This document shows positions 1-12,089 of a stretch of 64,000 nucleotides of DNA, one piece after another. Origin of the DNA: Suillus spraguei (Eukaryota > Basidiomycota > Agaricomycetes > Boletales > Suillaceae); NCBI GenBank assembly GCA_016800925.1, contig JABCPU010000077.1, forward strand, positions 152,356 through 216,355. The letters are read 5' to 3'. Made by a program: the position numbers and the translations under genes. The notes under the pieces are model-generated. The model was not told the DNA's origin. It was given only the letters and a program-made list of their open reading frames with translations, and did not search any database. Within the stretch, counting starts at the first letter, position 1. Each line of letters begins with the position of its first letter.

Positions 1-2
1 AG

Positions 3-3000
3 ATGGATCCGAAGACGAAGCGATCGCCTGCACATGCAAAGAAGTCGCATAAGGATACGATGAAGTCGACAAGAGCTGTGAGCGTACGTACGGCGAACAA
101 GGCCAGAATGCGGAGTCCTGTTACACCACGTTCGCGTAAACGTTTGTTTTTGGAATCGCTTGCTAGTTTATTACCTGACAATGTTCCACGAGCAGCTCTG
201 GAGAATGTGTTGAATGTCATTCAAAGCACGCCTCCCAAGCAGGCGGGTGCCACGATTGGTGTTCAGCCGGCGGTGATTTTATTTGACCTCGAGACAGTCG
301 TCGGTCAACTTCGTAAGTTTTGTCAGAATCTTTTACCGAGTATTGCTCACTGATCAGGTAGAAATGAATGTCCATTTGCTTGGACTTCTGGGTCTGGTCC
401 TACTAAAGATCAAGCTTCTGGAGGCCCTGAAGCGTATCTGCGAGCGTCAACTCCTGGTATCCGCCAATTGTGAGTACATCGTGTCTTCTAGAAGTTACTA
501 TTTTCATCTTTTTGAACAGTATACATCATCATATGTGTTGATCTCGCATCGGAGTATGTCAAATTGGGCAAAACGAAGCGAGTCAATTCCATTTTCGCCC
601 GGAGTTCAGCAGTACTGGAATCGAGTGATGTTTCCGACGAAGTACGTATCAGTTATTTGCTAAGATATGCAGAGATTTTGGCTCTTGGAAACAATATTCT
701 TGGAAGGTGAAAATACTTCACGATACGAATCTTTTACTGCGACTCAACATTTGGCGCTCTAGTGCTTCCCTTTACTGTGAAGCCATGGATCTGTCGAAAG
801 CTTCTCCTCCCGAAGATAAAGCTCTACCGACTGCTGAACGAATAAGGCTGCGTGTTGGACGGCTCGAGCGTGCAGCGATGGCTTGCAGAGTCTCTGCAGT
901 TATCCAATACTCTAGGGTTTGTCGTTTCGGTTGTCCATCGCACATTATTGTCTCACTAGATTTCCCAAGAACAATATAGTCGGTGCTTTAGAGTGTACGT
1001 TGCAATCGTTGCGACTGTGGAATCGTGCGGTGGACACGCTTTCTCGATTAAGCCAGCCTTCCTCCAATCCCACTAAGGCAACCGATGATTCAAATCCATT
1101 TGAAGCTACTCCTCCAGAATCCTCATCTACCAACGATACTCGATCCAATGATCACCCGAGATCATTAGGTCAGAAGCGTCTCATGGACGGGATGGAGTGG
1201 CGAATGGTTGAAGGGCTGCTTTCAACCCTGCTGACGCTCATTCACGCCTACTTCACTCGTGGTTCTTCCCGCGAAGCTGAGTATTTTGCTCAACAGGCAC
1301 AAGACCTTGCCGAATCCGTCAATGCGCCGACCATGGTTGCTCGTGCACTCATGCGCAAGGGTGAGATCCAGCTATACCAGAGGCAGCTAGATGCAGGTAG
1401 GGACAGCTTGGCCAAGGCTGCGGAGTTGCTGCAAGATCTGCCAGGTGTGGATGCAGCTGATATGAGGCGGCTGAATGGAGATTGGAATCGCTTGAATGAA
1501 CAAGTCCAGGACGCCAAGGACCTCTACGAAGAGGCATCTGTGATGCTTGGGGAACTAGAAGGAATGCTGGTGTCCTTCGACGGCAGGTGACAACCGCTGC
1601 TGGCGTGCAATGTGCTTCATTTAATTAAAATTTCTAGTCGCCGTAAATCTAGCGTAACGCTTTCGCCACAAGCTACCTTAGCTACCGCCGGACAGGGAGC
1701 AATAGTCCCTACCTTGCTGTCCGATATTCTCCGCCGCCATAGTAAGGAGGATCGTTTCTAAACCCTAAATATATTGACTGGTCAACTACAGTCTGGCTAC
1801 TGCGCGATGATGGAGATACTTCGATCAAGGATTTGATAGAGCGTCTTATGACTTTGCCTACCTCCCAAGATACAAAAGTCAGACTTGCTCATAGATGTCG
1901 GATTTGTTCCTAAATCTTTCACAGGGAGAAGAACATGCACTTATGGGGAAACTCACATTGCATAGCGTCTACGAGCAATTCCGCTCGGATATGTTCCTAA
2001 GCTCCTTGGCTGAATCTAGTACGTGCATTTTACCTGCCAACCCTAGAGAACTCAACATTTGTGTGCAGCGATCGCACTTCCGATGGGCATGACAAGTGAC
2101 CGAGCGGTATCGCTTACGCCTTCGACCCAAGATATTTTGAGTACTCTGGACGCCGCAGAGAAATTATTTTGGGCTGACCTTGCACTTACCGCGGATCGGG
2201 GGAACGTCCCTCACGTCCGTGAAGCAACTATAAATCTCGCACTCATTAAAGCACTTCAAACATCCCTTGGAAAAGGGGGAAAGGATGGACCCATTATTGC
2301 TGCGCGCCTTCTTGGTAAGATTATGATTTACTTAATTGAATCTGTGTTTGACGCCAGACTAGATGCGTCATCCGCAATTACCCTACGCCGTGAAATGCTA
2401 GAGGCCATTCTGAACAAGTTCCCCAGCGTCCAATTGGACGATCTTGAATGGCCCCTTATGACGCCCAGCGGTTCCCCGCTGCCTAGGAGAAGACCGTCCG
2501 ATTTTCGCCGGCTGGGGTTCTCCAGCACCAAGGAAGCATCTGACAATGACGATGGCTCGAATGCAGGCATGACGGCGTACTGGGATTCTATCCGCGAGGC
2601 GTATGCAGAGCAGACTTCAGACACTTCCTTGCTATCGACTACGGCTATGTCACAGTTTCCACCTCATTGGACAGTTGTCCACATCACCCTCACGCCTGAC
2701 AAGAGTACTCTATTTATTTCCAGGCAGAATGTTTCTTCTGAGTCGTTAATGTTCTGTGTACCTCTCAAAGGACGACGCGAATCGGACGAGGACGAACACC
2801 TGACATTTGACGATGCAGTGAAGGAGCTCGCTGAGATAATCCGCTTGAGCGACCAAGGGACACGTAACGCAGTCAACGTACGAAATGATGATCCGCGAGC
2901 ACGAGCTGCCTGGTGGGCGGAGCGCAATACCTTAGATAAAAGGATGAAAGAGCTGCTAGAGAATATCGAATTTTGCTGGTTGGGTGCATTCAAAGTGCGT

Positions 3001-4226
3001 GTTCTCGTTTGACAAGTACTCTTTGACTGAGCAACGTCCGTAGACCATTCTCAGTCCCGTCCCACCTATATCAGCCGAGCTCATCACTGACCTCCGCACC
3101 CGGCTCGAGAAGGTGTTCAAGCGCATTCTTCCTCCCCTAGATAAGAAACAGAAGCAGCCTCCTCGCCTGTCTAACGTGCTCCTTGATTGTTTCTCATCCC
3201 TGAGTCCGAAATGTCGTGAAGAAGAGCTTGAAGACTTACTTTTCTTCATCCTTGACCTGTACACATTCCACGGCATCCCAGTCGCTATCGCAGATATAGA
3301 CGTAGATCAGGTAACAGTGGATCTTCGGTGTGCGCTGGAGGAGCATGCCACCTTCAAGAGCAAGCGAGGAAAGGTGAACTCAACTTCGTTGGACGATCCC
3401 CACATGTTCCTCGTCCTGGACCACAATGTACAGGGCGTTCCTTGGGAGTCGATACCGGTCTTGAGGGGGCAGAGCGTGAGCCGCATCCCGAGCGTTTCAT
3501 TCTTGCTTGATCGGGTTCGACTTGCGTCTGCTGAGAACCGGTCAGGGGGCATTGCTGATAGAACATCGGTGGATCCACGCAAGACGTTCTTCGTACTCAA
3601 CCCTAGTGGAGACCTGAAAGGGACTGAGGGGCGGTTCAAACCATGGCTCGAGCAAATGCGGAGTGTAGGCTGGGAAGGAGTCATTGGACGACCGCCAAGC
3701 GAACAGCAATTCTTAGATGCACTTGCGCGGAAAGATCTGGTAGTGTAAGTGACTCTTGACTAATTGCTGCATCGTATCTTGATGACTTTTCAGGTATTTC
3801 GGGCATGGTGGAGGAGAACAATACGTGCGGTCACACAAAATCCGTCATTTGCAGCGCTGTGCAGCGACGATGCTGTGGGGGTGCTCCAGCGGGTCATTGA
3901 AGGAGATGGGTGAATTTGATAGAGTAGGCACCCCGTTCAATTACATGCTTGCTGGATGGTACGTCACAAGCTTGTTTTGTCTACACTGCCTGCTCAACAT
4001 TCATCGTGCACAGCCCTTTACTAGTGGCGAATCTTTGGGATGTAACTGACCGTGATATTGACAAGTTCTCGCAAGCAGTCTTTGACTCGTTGAGATTGAC
4101 TCCGACTCGTGGGGGGAGCAGGGTATGTCAGCAGTTACCGCAATTGCACAAGCCCGAGAGGCATGCAAACTCAAGTATCTCACTGGGGCAGCACCAGTTG
4201 TTTACGGGATTCCATTCTACCTATGA
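3..4226 (+). CDS. ESP1: Separase (C50 cysteine peptidase), multi-exon, with a terminal frameshift
   Basis: Separase cleaves the cohesin kleisin subunit at anaphase onset. About ten exons with short GT-AG introns can be followed in one direction. The C-terminal peptidase core is diagnostic: YFGHGGGEQY (catalytic His, about 3795-3825), then the GCSSG motif with the catalytic Cys (about 3883-3897), then GTPFNYMLAG, and after an intron at 3959-4013 the conserved NLWDVTDRDIDKF. Upstream, the TIALPMG segment near 2083 and the TPR-like helical region (about 540-1590) also fit the family. The ATG at position 3 is only the first in the window; fungal separases are usually far longer than the roughly 1,100-1,200 residues here, so the true start may lie outside. 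The conserved tail ending VVYGIPFYL is in a different frame from the preceding exon, the break falling at a run of six G (4111-4116). Exon borders between 450 and 1000 are approximate. Confidence 0.9.
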
Positions 4227-4247
4227 TTAACAATATGACACACTCAC

Positions 4248-4892
4248 GTACTGCATGCTCCATTTACGTTTTTACAAGATTATTGACGGTGCAATATCAA
4301 GCCGGACTTGAAGCCGCCGCCCCAGCCGTATATGATTGACTAGCTATGTACAAACTACAAAAGATGCGTGGCCACGCGGTTCAAGTGGTAGCAACAAAGC
4401 GATAAAACCAGCGACAATGAAGATAGCTCCTGAAATCCATATGGACACAGATGTTGTGAGGTTCGTGTACAGAGCAATGATCGGGGCCTGTGTGGTTAAG
4501 TTAGAGAGGGCACACACGGGTACCGTCAACGACAAGTGAACTTACCATGATGCCAAATATTCTGTTTGCAATGGCCACGATCGCGCTACCAGTTCCACGA
4601 TCTTTAGTAGGAAACAATTCGGGTGAAAGGGCATATAAGACACCATACATGACGTTGCTCGTGTAACTATAGCCGCAATTCCAGCCAAGGAGCGCATTGG
4701 ATGTGCGTGCGGTGGTGGATGCCAATATGAATGTACCTGTCAGTACTTGACGACAAATTGAGTCAGCCGAAACATGCAACTTATCATAAGGTCTTACTGG
4801 TAAATATCGCGAGGGTACGTTGCGATATGTGATATATGTGGAACCGTCGCCAAAATCTGCCCCTCGACTGGCCAAGCTAGTGAAGAGTTAGT
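4248..4892 (-). pseudogene. Inverted partial copy of the MFS transporter 3' end
   Basis: This segment starts 22 bp after the separase stop and is the near-identical reverse complement of 8720-9491, the last exons and 3' flank of the MFS transporter gene. It has no start and lacks about 130 bp present in the intact gene (intron plus exon corresponding to about 8798-8927), with only a 2-bp AC overlap at the breakpoint. It therefore cannot encode a transporter. The homology stops at a GTACTGCATGC sequence (4248-4258) that is also the edge of homology in the right-hand copy. Confidence 0.85.
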
Positions 4893-5347
4893 CCTCTCGG
4901 CGGAGTGTCCAATCTTTTCGTTTGTGTAATTCCTCGGAATTATCGTCATAGATGTCCTCCAAGTCAACACCAATTGTGGTATTATGACACCCTACTTGAT
5001 AATTTGTTGCAGAGAGTGTGTGGCACATGAATAATATTATTTTCAAAGTCCGTACAGCTCGTATCGGTGGAGTCTAAATCCCTATTTCCAACCTTGACCC
5101 TGTACACATACGGGCGTCACGGGATCATCATGTTCGGGAATCAGCAGGTACGCCACATTTTCATCCTGCTAGCTGACTTGGTTTTGTGGGAAGTCCCTCT
5201 CCCCACATAGTATAAACTTGACACACCTCCAATAACGCTTCCCAAGCTCCCGCCACCAGCGTTTCCATTACGCTTGTGTGTCAGTACTTCTCGTTGCACC
5301 GCCAGGTCGCGTAATACAAAGTAGCACAGGAATATACGGCAATTATT

Positions 5348-5630
5348 GTTCACGTATTCGTCATTGCAGTGCACACCGCTTCACCTTTATCAAGCCAGGA
5401 GGTCGCTTTATCCATATTATCATCTGTTCACACTGTCCTTGCCTTTTCTAAAGACTGGCGGCCAGCATGAACGACATATATAATGACATGCCACCCCTAG
5501 TTGACGCGAACACTCGTATGCCCCAGCCAAATATACCCCCTCCAGCAGGCGCCTCATTTATGACAGGTCATCCACCCCCACAAAACGCATTCGCTAGCCA
5601 GGGGTGGAATGCGCCTATGCCTCAGCCGTA
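5348..5630 (+). repeat. Left copy of a 283-bp inverted duplication (DUF6699 gene promoter and start)
   Basis: These 283 bp contain about 119 bp upstream of the DUF6699-type gene and its first 55 codons. They recur in inverse orientation at 9493-9775, with equal length and only scattered substitutions. Here the segment is followed by the full gene; on the right it ends abruptly inside the coding sequence. The 455 bp between this block and the MFS fragment (4893-5347) has no counterpart in the right arm and contains no gene that I recognise. Confidence 0.85.
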
Positions 5631-6616
5631 TCCTCCATTCCAGGCAGCAGCCCAAGATGAATGGGCGAGGCAGGCTCGATACTGGCAAGCGCCAGCGCCT
5701 CCATCTGTGCCAAGTCCTTATGTACCACATATGCCCATGAATCCTGAGACCGCTCAACCTGGTTTTCGCGGGCGAAGTAATAGCTTTTCTGGGTTTGGTC
5801 TTTCCAATGCACAACAACAAGCCGCGCCGTGGAGTGTGTGGGGGCAATCGATGCCCTATGACTACGCCAGATCGCCCATTCAAACATTCCCAAGCACAAG
5901 TTCACACACCCCGGCATCCGCAATCTCCACGACACGGTCATTATCTGCAACATATGCACCTCCGGATTGGCCAGGAGAGCGCCCAAGAAGCTGGAGACGC
6001 GGCTTCAAATTTAAGTCGGGCATTTCATCCCTACTATTCCGAAGTAAGTCTGTATCAAGACAACCCGATGGTAAGTTATGCTTTAATTCTCGACCTTACG
6101 AGCGATGCTGATATAGCAGCAGCATCCACCGATAGCGCCCGGCTCAACCTTGCCTCTGTCCTGCGACATGACAAATCTGTGATCCTCGATCTCCGTCGCA
6201 GTCAACACTTGCTTATAATTCGAGCTCTGGACCGCCCAGTGGTCGCAAACGACTTGATGCAGCCGAGCACGAACCCACCGACATTGTTCATGCGTCTCTA
6301 TCACTCGCGCTTACCATGGTACATCGATATCATGCCGTTAACTAATGGCTCCTACGTCACGTTGGAAGACGTGTTCGTGACTATATGCCAATTCCTTGCC
6401 GGATCGATACGCCGTGAGGATTACTACAACGATGAGCTAGATGCCCAGGACAGGGAGGAGCTTAAGCGGGCGTGGGAGTCGCGTTGTAACAACAGGAAAG
6501 AACGGATGGAGGGGGTGAAGCGGGTTGATTTTTTGCAAGAGAAGTGCATGTTTCAGGGGTTGAGTCGCGGCAAGAACGGCATGTGGCAGCTACATACAGG
6601 GAAAGCACAGTCATAG
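5467..6616 (+). CDS. DUF6699-type hypothetical protein
   Basis: Two exons (5467-6070 and 6117-6616) join across a 46-nt GTAAGT...AG intron in phase 1, giving about 367 residues. The N-terminal half is low-complexity and rich in Pro, Gln and Ser, with no clear globular domain. The C-terminal half has the pattern of the basidiomycete DUF6699 domain: FMRLYHSRLPWYIDI, a VTLEDVFVTI helix, a charged helix with repeated Arg, and a terminal VKRVDFL segment before a final F-x-GL. The function of this family is unknown. The ATG at 5467 is supported by its conservation in the inverted fragment at 9493-9657. The gene lies between two pieces of a rearranged MFS locus, and its proximal promoter is duplicated. 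Confidence 0.75.
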
Positions 6617-7185
6617 AGATACAGAGGAATAGTGCGAGGACCCTACATATCATAGGTTCTGGCGGGCCGCACTGATTTCATTTTTTGTAGTATCATCATC
6701 GCTGGCGATATTGCCGCTCCCTACTTCTTTGTTTTCACAGTCCGCATGGCGGAGTCTAGAAAATACCCAATCAGCGTTGCCTGCTCGCGTTCCTGAATCC
6801 TGCATGCGCGAGACATAGTGTGAGTCCGACTTTTAAAAAGCCCGGATCACAATGGCTCCACTAGGTATCGAGTCAGAACGTCGCTGTTCAGATAACAAGG
6901 TCCATTAGGCATCGCATTACTCGACTGAGTTCCCACTAATCCGAGACTCGCGGATTCCGATGCACGCCTCATGATCCTATGGATCACGTGTATGAATACA
7001 CACAAGCTCTCAGGCTTGGCATGATCTATATATGACGCAGTCGTGATGCAACTTTCTTCAACAGGCTGATTGTGTTGGGGAAATTAGGTGGGTCTCATGC
7101 CAATACGATGCTATATATAAACTGAAGAAGTATCACGCCGTAGAGACCTCATGCGCCTGTGGTTGTCTCTTACTTTCCCTTCGTG
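6617..7185. promoter_or_regulatory. Intergenic region with TATA box and CACGTG upstream of the MFS gene
   Basis: No coding segment is apparent. A TATATATA sequence at 7112-7119 lies about 67 bp before the ATG of the MFS transporter, a plausible TATA-box distance. A palindromic CACGTG E-box lies at 6985-6990, about 195 bp upstream of the ATG. That bHLH factors bind CACGTG is established in fungi; that it acts here is inference. Confidence 0.4.
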
Positions 7186-9383
7186 ATGTCGGTCGAGCAG
7201 GGCGAACTGCGTAAAGAAAAGGAAATTGAGAATTTCGGCTTACAGGCTGAGACTCGGGATATATTCACTGATGATTCGCTGGATCCTGTATATCAGGCCA
7301 AAGCCAGGATTCTTAATGATGCGTTACAGGAGATTGGAATGGGAAAGTATCAGGTGAGTAACTCGTAGTCAATGCGCTCGTTTGTTAACAAGAGAGAAGT
7401 GGTACTTGTTCCTGGTAGCTGGGTTTGGCTGGCTGTCGTGAGTTAGCGGCAATATGGACGTTGATGCACCTACTGAGCTTCTTTGTATAGCGACAATCTT
7501 TGGCCGGTACATACGATTTTTGTGTCTCGGGTACTCATTTGTTTATTATCCCCATAGATTGTTACTGGTTTGATATTGACGCCAGTAATAAACGAGTTTA
7601 ACGTACTAGGTCCATGGCTAAAACTCGCGCAAAATATCGGCTTGCTAGTGGGAGCTGCGGTTTGGAGTGTTTCTTCAGATGTTTGGGGTCGGAGGTATGA
7701 TCTATCTGAACACTTTCACGTTCTTGTGCTGTTTTGACGGGCGGCGCGTATGTAGATGGGCCTTCAACATCACTCTGGGCATGACTGGTATATTTGCCAT
7801 TGCGGCTGGGGGATCGATGAACTACGTTGCGCTTTGTTCCCTGACAGCGGTGTGGTCAGTGGGCGTCGGTGGCAATTTACCTGTCGACTCTGCTGTCTTC
7901 TTAGGTAAAGAAAAAGAGGGTTTGCATTCAGTTTTAGTGATATTGATGCGCCTTGTAGAATTTGTTCCCGCTTCTCATCAATATCTATTGACGGTGCTCT
8001 CCGTTTGGTGGGCATTGGGACAGTTATTGGGTAGTCTGGTCGGAAATTCATCTGATTACTCTTTATGGTGCATACTGACTTGCTTCAGATTGCATGGCCC
8101 CTTATTGCTAATTACTCTTGCCCCACCACTATCCCCCCTTCTCCCTGTCCAAGATCCTCAAACGAAGGGTGGCGATATTTCTTGTTCACTATGGGTGGAC
8201 TCATGATGTTGCTCTGGGTAATCCGCTTTTTCGTTTTCAAACTATACGAGAGCCCAAAATACCTGATGGGACGAGGCCGAGATGAACAGGCAGTCGAAGT
8301 GGTTCACAAAGTTGCAGCCTACAATGGGAAAACAAGTAACCTTACTCTTGAAGACCTCCAGAGGGCTGAAAAACTGGGTGATGCTGCCATCGACGATGGT
8401 GTTTATATGGACACATCTGCTTTGGCCGCCGTGAGGAGGAAGATGGGGACGTTAAGCAGCAACCATGTTAAATCGTTATTTGCTACTCGGAAGATGGCTT
8501 GGTCAACTACCATTTTGATCGTTATTTGGGGTAAGTCTGCATTACGAGCCTGATTGCTCGAGTACCGACTAATGTCTTCGTGTTCCTTCAGCTTTCATCG
8601 GCCTCGCGTTTCCGCTGTAGGTTCGTTCAATTTTTTCGTGGGCGTCTTTACTCAGACTTGTTTAGGTACAACAGTTTCGTAACATACTTGTGATTGGTTC
8701 AAAATGTGTCTAGCTCTCCACTAACTCTTCACTAGCTTGGCCAGTCGAGGGGCAGATTTTGGCGACGGTTCCACATATATCACATATCGCAACGTACGCT
8801 CGCTTTCTTTCTGCCGTTCACTGGACTCACATCCTACCTAGCAAGTCATACTAAGTGTGATAGGCGTTCCTGGAGCATTGATGGCAGGATTTTTTGTCGA
8901 GCTTCCGTACCTCGGTAGGCGAGGCACCCTCGCGATATTTACCAGTAAGACCTTAGGATAAGTTGCATGTTTCGGCTGACTCAATCCGTCATCAAGTACT
9001 GACAGGTACATTCATATTGGCATCCACCACCGCACGCACATCCAATGCGCTCCTTGGCTGGAATTGCGGCTATAGTTACACGAGCAACGTCATGTATGGT
9101 GTCTTATATGCCCTTTCACCCGAATTGTTTCCTACCAAAGATCGCGGAACTGGTAACGCGATCGTGGCCGTTGCAAACAGAATATTTGGCATCATGGTAA
9201 GTTCACTTGTCGTTGACGGTACCCGTGTGTGCCCTCTAACTTAACCACACAGGCCCCGATCATTGCTCTGTACACGAACCTCACGACATCTGTGCCCATA
9301 TGGATTTCAGGAGCTATCTTCATCGTCGCTGGTTTTATCGCTTTCTTGCTACCATTTGAACCGCGTGGTCACGCATCTTTGTA
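7186..9383 (+). CDS. Major facilitator superfamily transporter (sugar/SV2-like type)
   Basis: A multi-exon membrane transporter gene. The start ATG at 7186 gives a hydrophilic N terminus followed by the exon ending at 7353. After splicing, the segments WYLFLVAGFGW (7400-7437), a TPVINEF stretch and an SSDVWGRR loop (about 7670-7690) appear; the last is the MFS loop between TM2 and TM3. Further TM segments follow (WWALGQLLGSL, GWRYFLFTMGGL), then FYESPKYL-like KLYESPKYLMGRG, a typical post-TM6 loop. The C-terminal half includes FFVELPYLGRR, NCGYSYTSNVMYGVLYALSPELFPT and KDRGTGNAIVAVANRIFGI, and ends at TAG 9381-9383. It probably sits in the plasma membrane and moves a small solute by proton symport; the substrate cannot be read. 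Introns are about 45-60 nt. I saw no break in it, unlike the inverted fragment at 4248-4892. Confidence 0.85.
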
Positions 9384-9491
9384 GTTTGTACATAGCTAGT
9401 CAATCATATACGGCTGGGGCGGCGGCTTCAAGTCCGGCTTGATATTGCACCGTCAATAATCTTGTAAAAATGTAAATGGTGCATGCAGTAC
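8720..9491 (+). repeat. Right copy of inverted duplication, piece 1 (MFS 3' end)
   Basis: This block covers the last exons and 3' flank of the MFS gene and matches 4248-4892 in inverse orientation. It is about 127 bp longer than the left copy, which carries an internal deletion. Its distal edge (GCATGCAGTAC, ending 9491) abuts the second duplicated piece at 9493, whereas in the left arm the two pieces are 455 bp apart and in the opposite order. Confidence 0.85.
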
Positions 9492-9492
9492 A

Positions 9493-9775
9493 TACGGCTG
9501 AGGCATAGGCGCATTCCACCCCTGGCTAGCGAATGCGTTTTGTGGGGGTGGATGACCTGTCATAAATGACGCGCCTGCTGGAGGGGGTATATTTGGCTGG
9601 GGCATACGGGTGTTCGCGTCAACTAGGGGTGGCATGTCATCGTATATGTCGTTCATGCTGGCCGCCAGTCTTTAGAGGATGCAAGGACAGTATGAACAGA
9701 TGATAATATGGATAAAGCGACCTCCTGGCTTGATAAAGGTGAAGCGGTGTGCACTGCAATGACGAATACGTGAAC
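9493..9775 (-). pseudogene. Truncated inverted copy of the DUF6699 gene start
   Basis: It carries the start codon (9655-9657), the first 55 codons and about 118 bp of upstream sequence of the gene at 5467. One early residue differs (Asn to Asp at codon 6). Beyond the edge of homology the reading frame runs into the MFS 3' flank and stops soon after, so it would give only a roughly 67-residue peptide with no domain. Confidence 0.85.
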
Positions 9776-10318
9776 TCGATACAAAAGATGATTGTATTTG
9801 CTACGCAGGATGATCAAATTTCTGCTCGACACGGCCTCAACATAAGCTAAAGACGTTCTCACCAACTCTCCCCCTAAGGCTATTGTAGATGCGACTCACT
9901 CACCACTCGTCCTAGGTCCTGCGAGTCAGCGCAGAACAGCTAACAGACTGAAGTCCATCATATGATATCTACAGTCCATGAAATTGTCGTCGTCGATACT
10001 TTGTGCTGTAATGTCAATGTTCAAACACTTAGAGTCGTGGTAGTGTACAAAAAACAAAAGCATAAGCACTCAGGGAACATAAAGAGCCGCGATGACACAG
10101 AACAAAATAACGCGGTGGACACAGATGTGATCGAGCTCCGGTGGCGTTTCGTGCTAAAGAAAGCAAAGGGGTGTCCTTGTATTGCTATGATCTAATCATA
10201 CAGAAGCCCAACCAATGGATAAGGCTTCCAGAGCCCATTTAAGAAGACTACATAGTACATACAACCTTCAAATGCATATGCTGCTTTGCGTCGCAAAACG
10301 ATCCTTCGCAATTCTATA
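9776..10318. other. Intergenic, nothing recognised
   Basis: Short open frames only, with no domain, repeat or splice-linked coding pattern that I can support. It lies downstream of the aspartic peptidase gene, which ends at 10319 on the minus strand. Confidence 0.4.
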
Positions 10319-11799
10319 TTAGTTGGTAGTGGCATAAGTGAACTGGGTGGTGGAAAAACCAACGCGGTGGTTGAGGACATCAAACACGGTGTAAAAGCGC
10401 TGCATGAATACGTAGCCCATAACAAAGTCAATTCCCCCTTGGCCAATTGGCGTGCCGGTGTCGCAAACAATGAGATATATTAAATCCCTCTGACCACCAA
10501 TCTGGGCGTTGAGAGGACGAGGCCAGATCTGGGCGTTACGGTTGAGAATGAAGATTTGCTGCGTAAAACGGTGAACAAGGGGCGTGAGTGCTAACATAAT
10601 TGACGTACGCCGTTAATATTGAAATTCAGGTCCTGCAGGGCATCGTACTGATTCCCGGTAATAACGAGAAGCCCAGTCGTAGGATCGTCTTGACCGCCGG
10701 TTTGAGCCTGGTACAGGTTAAAGGCCTCTATTGAACGCTAATTAGACCATCATTACTCGCTGCACTCTAGTGAATACACACCGGTGGCAATCCCAATAAG
10801 GGTGTTGCTAGAATCGACAATACTAGCGGTGTCTGCTAAGATCAGTGCGGGGCCGTATGAGATGCTCAGATTGATACCCCAATAGTTCGATGCAGGCGCG
10901 CGGTTTGTGATAGGACTGAAACAAAACAATTGCTATCAGCCTGGATTCCAGTTATCATATAGGAACTGAGGTAGCTTACGTGTATGCAATATTACCGATG
11001 TGGAAGTTATTGTCAGTTCCACCAAAGGTGAGTTGTCCAGCGGTTGCTGCCTGCACACCGGCCCAGGGCCTAAAAAAGACACCAAGAATGTCCGCAGGAA
11101 TGATGCCTTGGTTAACCAGGTTGGAAGTGACAGTCGGGATTGTCACTGTCGGAGTTAGAGTCAGGGTGTTGAGTGTCAAGGCAACAGGCCCGATGCCAAG
11201 GATACCGTCAAAACTCAAGTTCAGTGTATGATCAGCAGCACCGATCTGCTGCGAGGGGACGGTGAGCCCAGGACCGACCCTGACGGTGTCGAGATACAAA
11301 ATTCCTATAGATAATTGTAGGTATTTTCAACTTATGATATCATATTGTATCTCATACCGTCCATGCGGCGGCCAGCATCGTAGGTGACCGATACAGGTTG
11401 GTCAGTACGGATGCTGGTGGGGGTTTCTTGGTACGGAATACCGGCACCAACCCATGTGTTCGCGCTACCGCTATCGAGAACCAAGTGGTCCTTCAATAAT
11501 GCATCAGCAGCTGCATTTTTTTCAGTATTGAACTCACAGGTTGTGGGGGGGTTGCCAATATCAACTGATATGGTGTAGGCAACAAAATTGTTTATAGGAG
11601 GAACGTTCAAGTTAAGTTGACGTTGTCCGTGCTTGCTGGGACCCCTAAGGGCCTGCAAGCGAGCTCTATCGTGCGCCACGAGGTTATAAGTACCATTGGA
11701 GAAATTTAGCCTACTGGTAATGGGGACGGAGGTGGGGGAATTGGCAGCTTTAACAAGCGATCCTGTGATTGACAAAACTAGGAGAAGAGCGGGGAACAT
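10319..11799 (-). CDS. Secreted pepsin-like aspartic peptidase (A1 family)
   Basis: Five exons on the minus strand begin at the ATG at 11799 with a signal peptide (hydrophobic MFPALLLVLSITGSLVKA). A propeptide follows, then the first active-site loop VLDSGSANTWVGAG. Exon 2 (from 11304) has the GILGIGPVALTL and GVFFRPWAG segments that surround the flap and substrate cleft in polyporopepsin-like enzymes. Exon 3 has SISYGPALILAD and the second active-site region IVDSSNTLIG, where the usual D-T-G is D-S-S. The last exon ends with MGYVFMQRFYTVFDVLNHRVGF, the canonical C-terminal pepsin strand. It should be an extracellular acid protease if active. A TATA-like TTATATAT lies at 11837-11844, about 40 bp upstream of the ATG. 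The roughly 20-residue stretch before the first catalytic loop (near 11520) looks like an insertion relative to relatives and may be an unspliced or in-frame intron. Confidence 0.85.
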
Positions 11800-12089
11800 G
11801 GCTGACTGGAAAGTAATATCATACTCAGTGGGCCCATTATATATGTGCTAGCGAATTCAATGATGGCAATGTCGAGCACCTTAGTATTAGCCACGTATGA
11901 AACGTTCCCTCGGAAAAGCGATGACAAGATAGTTGTGATCTGAATCATCACGAGTGTGAGGATTAGGCTTCCCGATAAAGTGCGACAAGAGATGGTTTAT
12001 GCCAATACCAGGTGGCAGCAATTTACAATTCGCCTGTTTACCCATAGTTCAAATGTCACCATTAATGCATTGACTTACCTCGCGTTCAT

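Noticed and set aside
4336..4540. Small plus-strand frame next to separase (67 residues)
   Set aside because: It is antisense to the inverted MFS fragment and has no features of its own.
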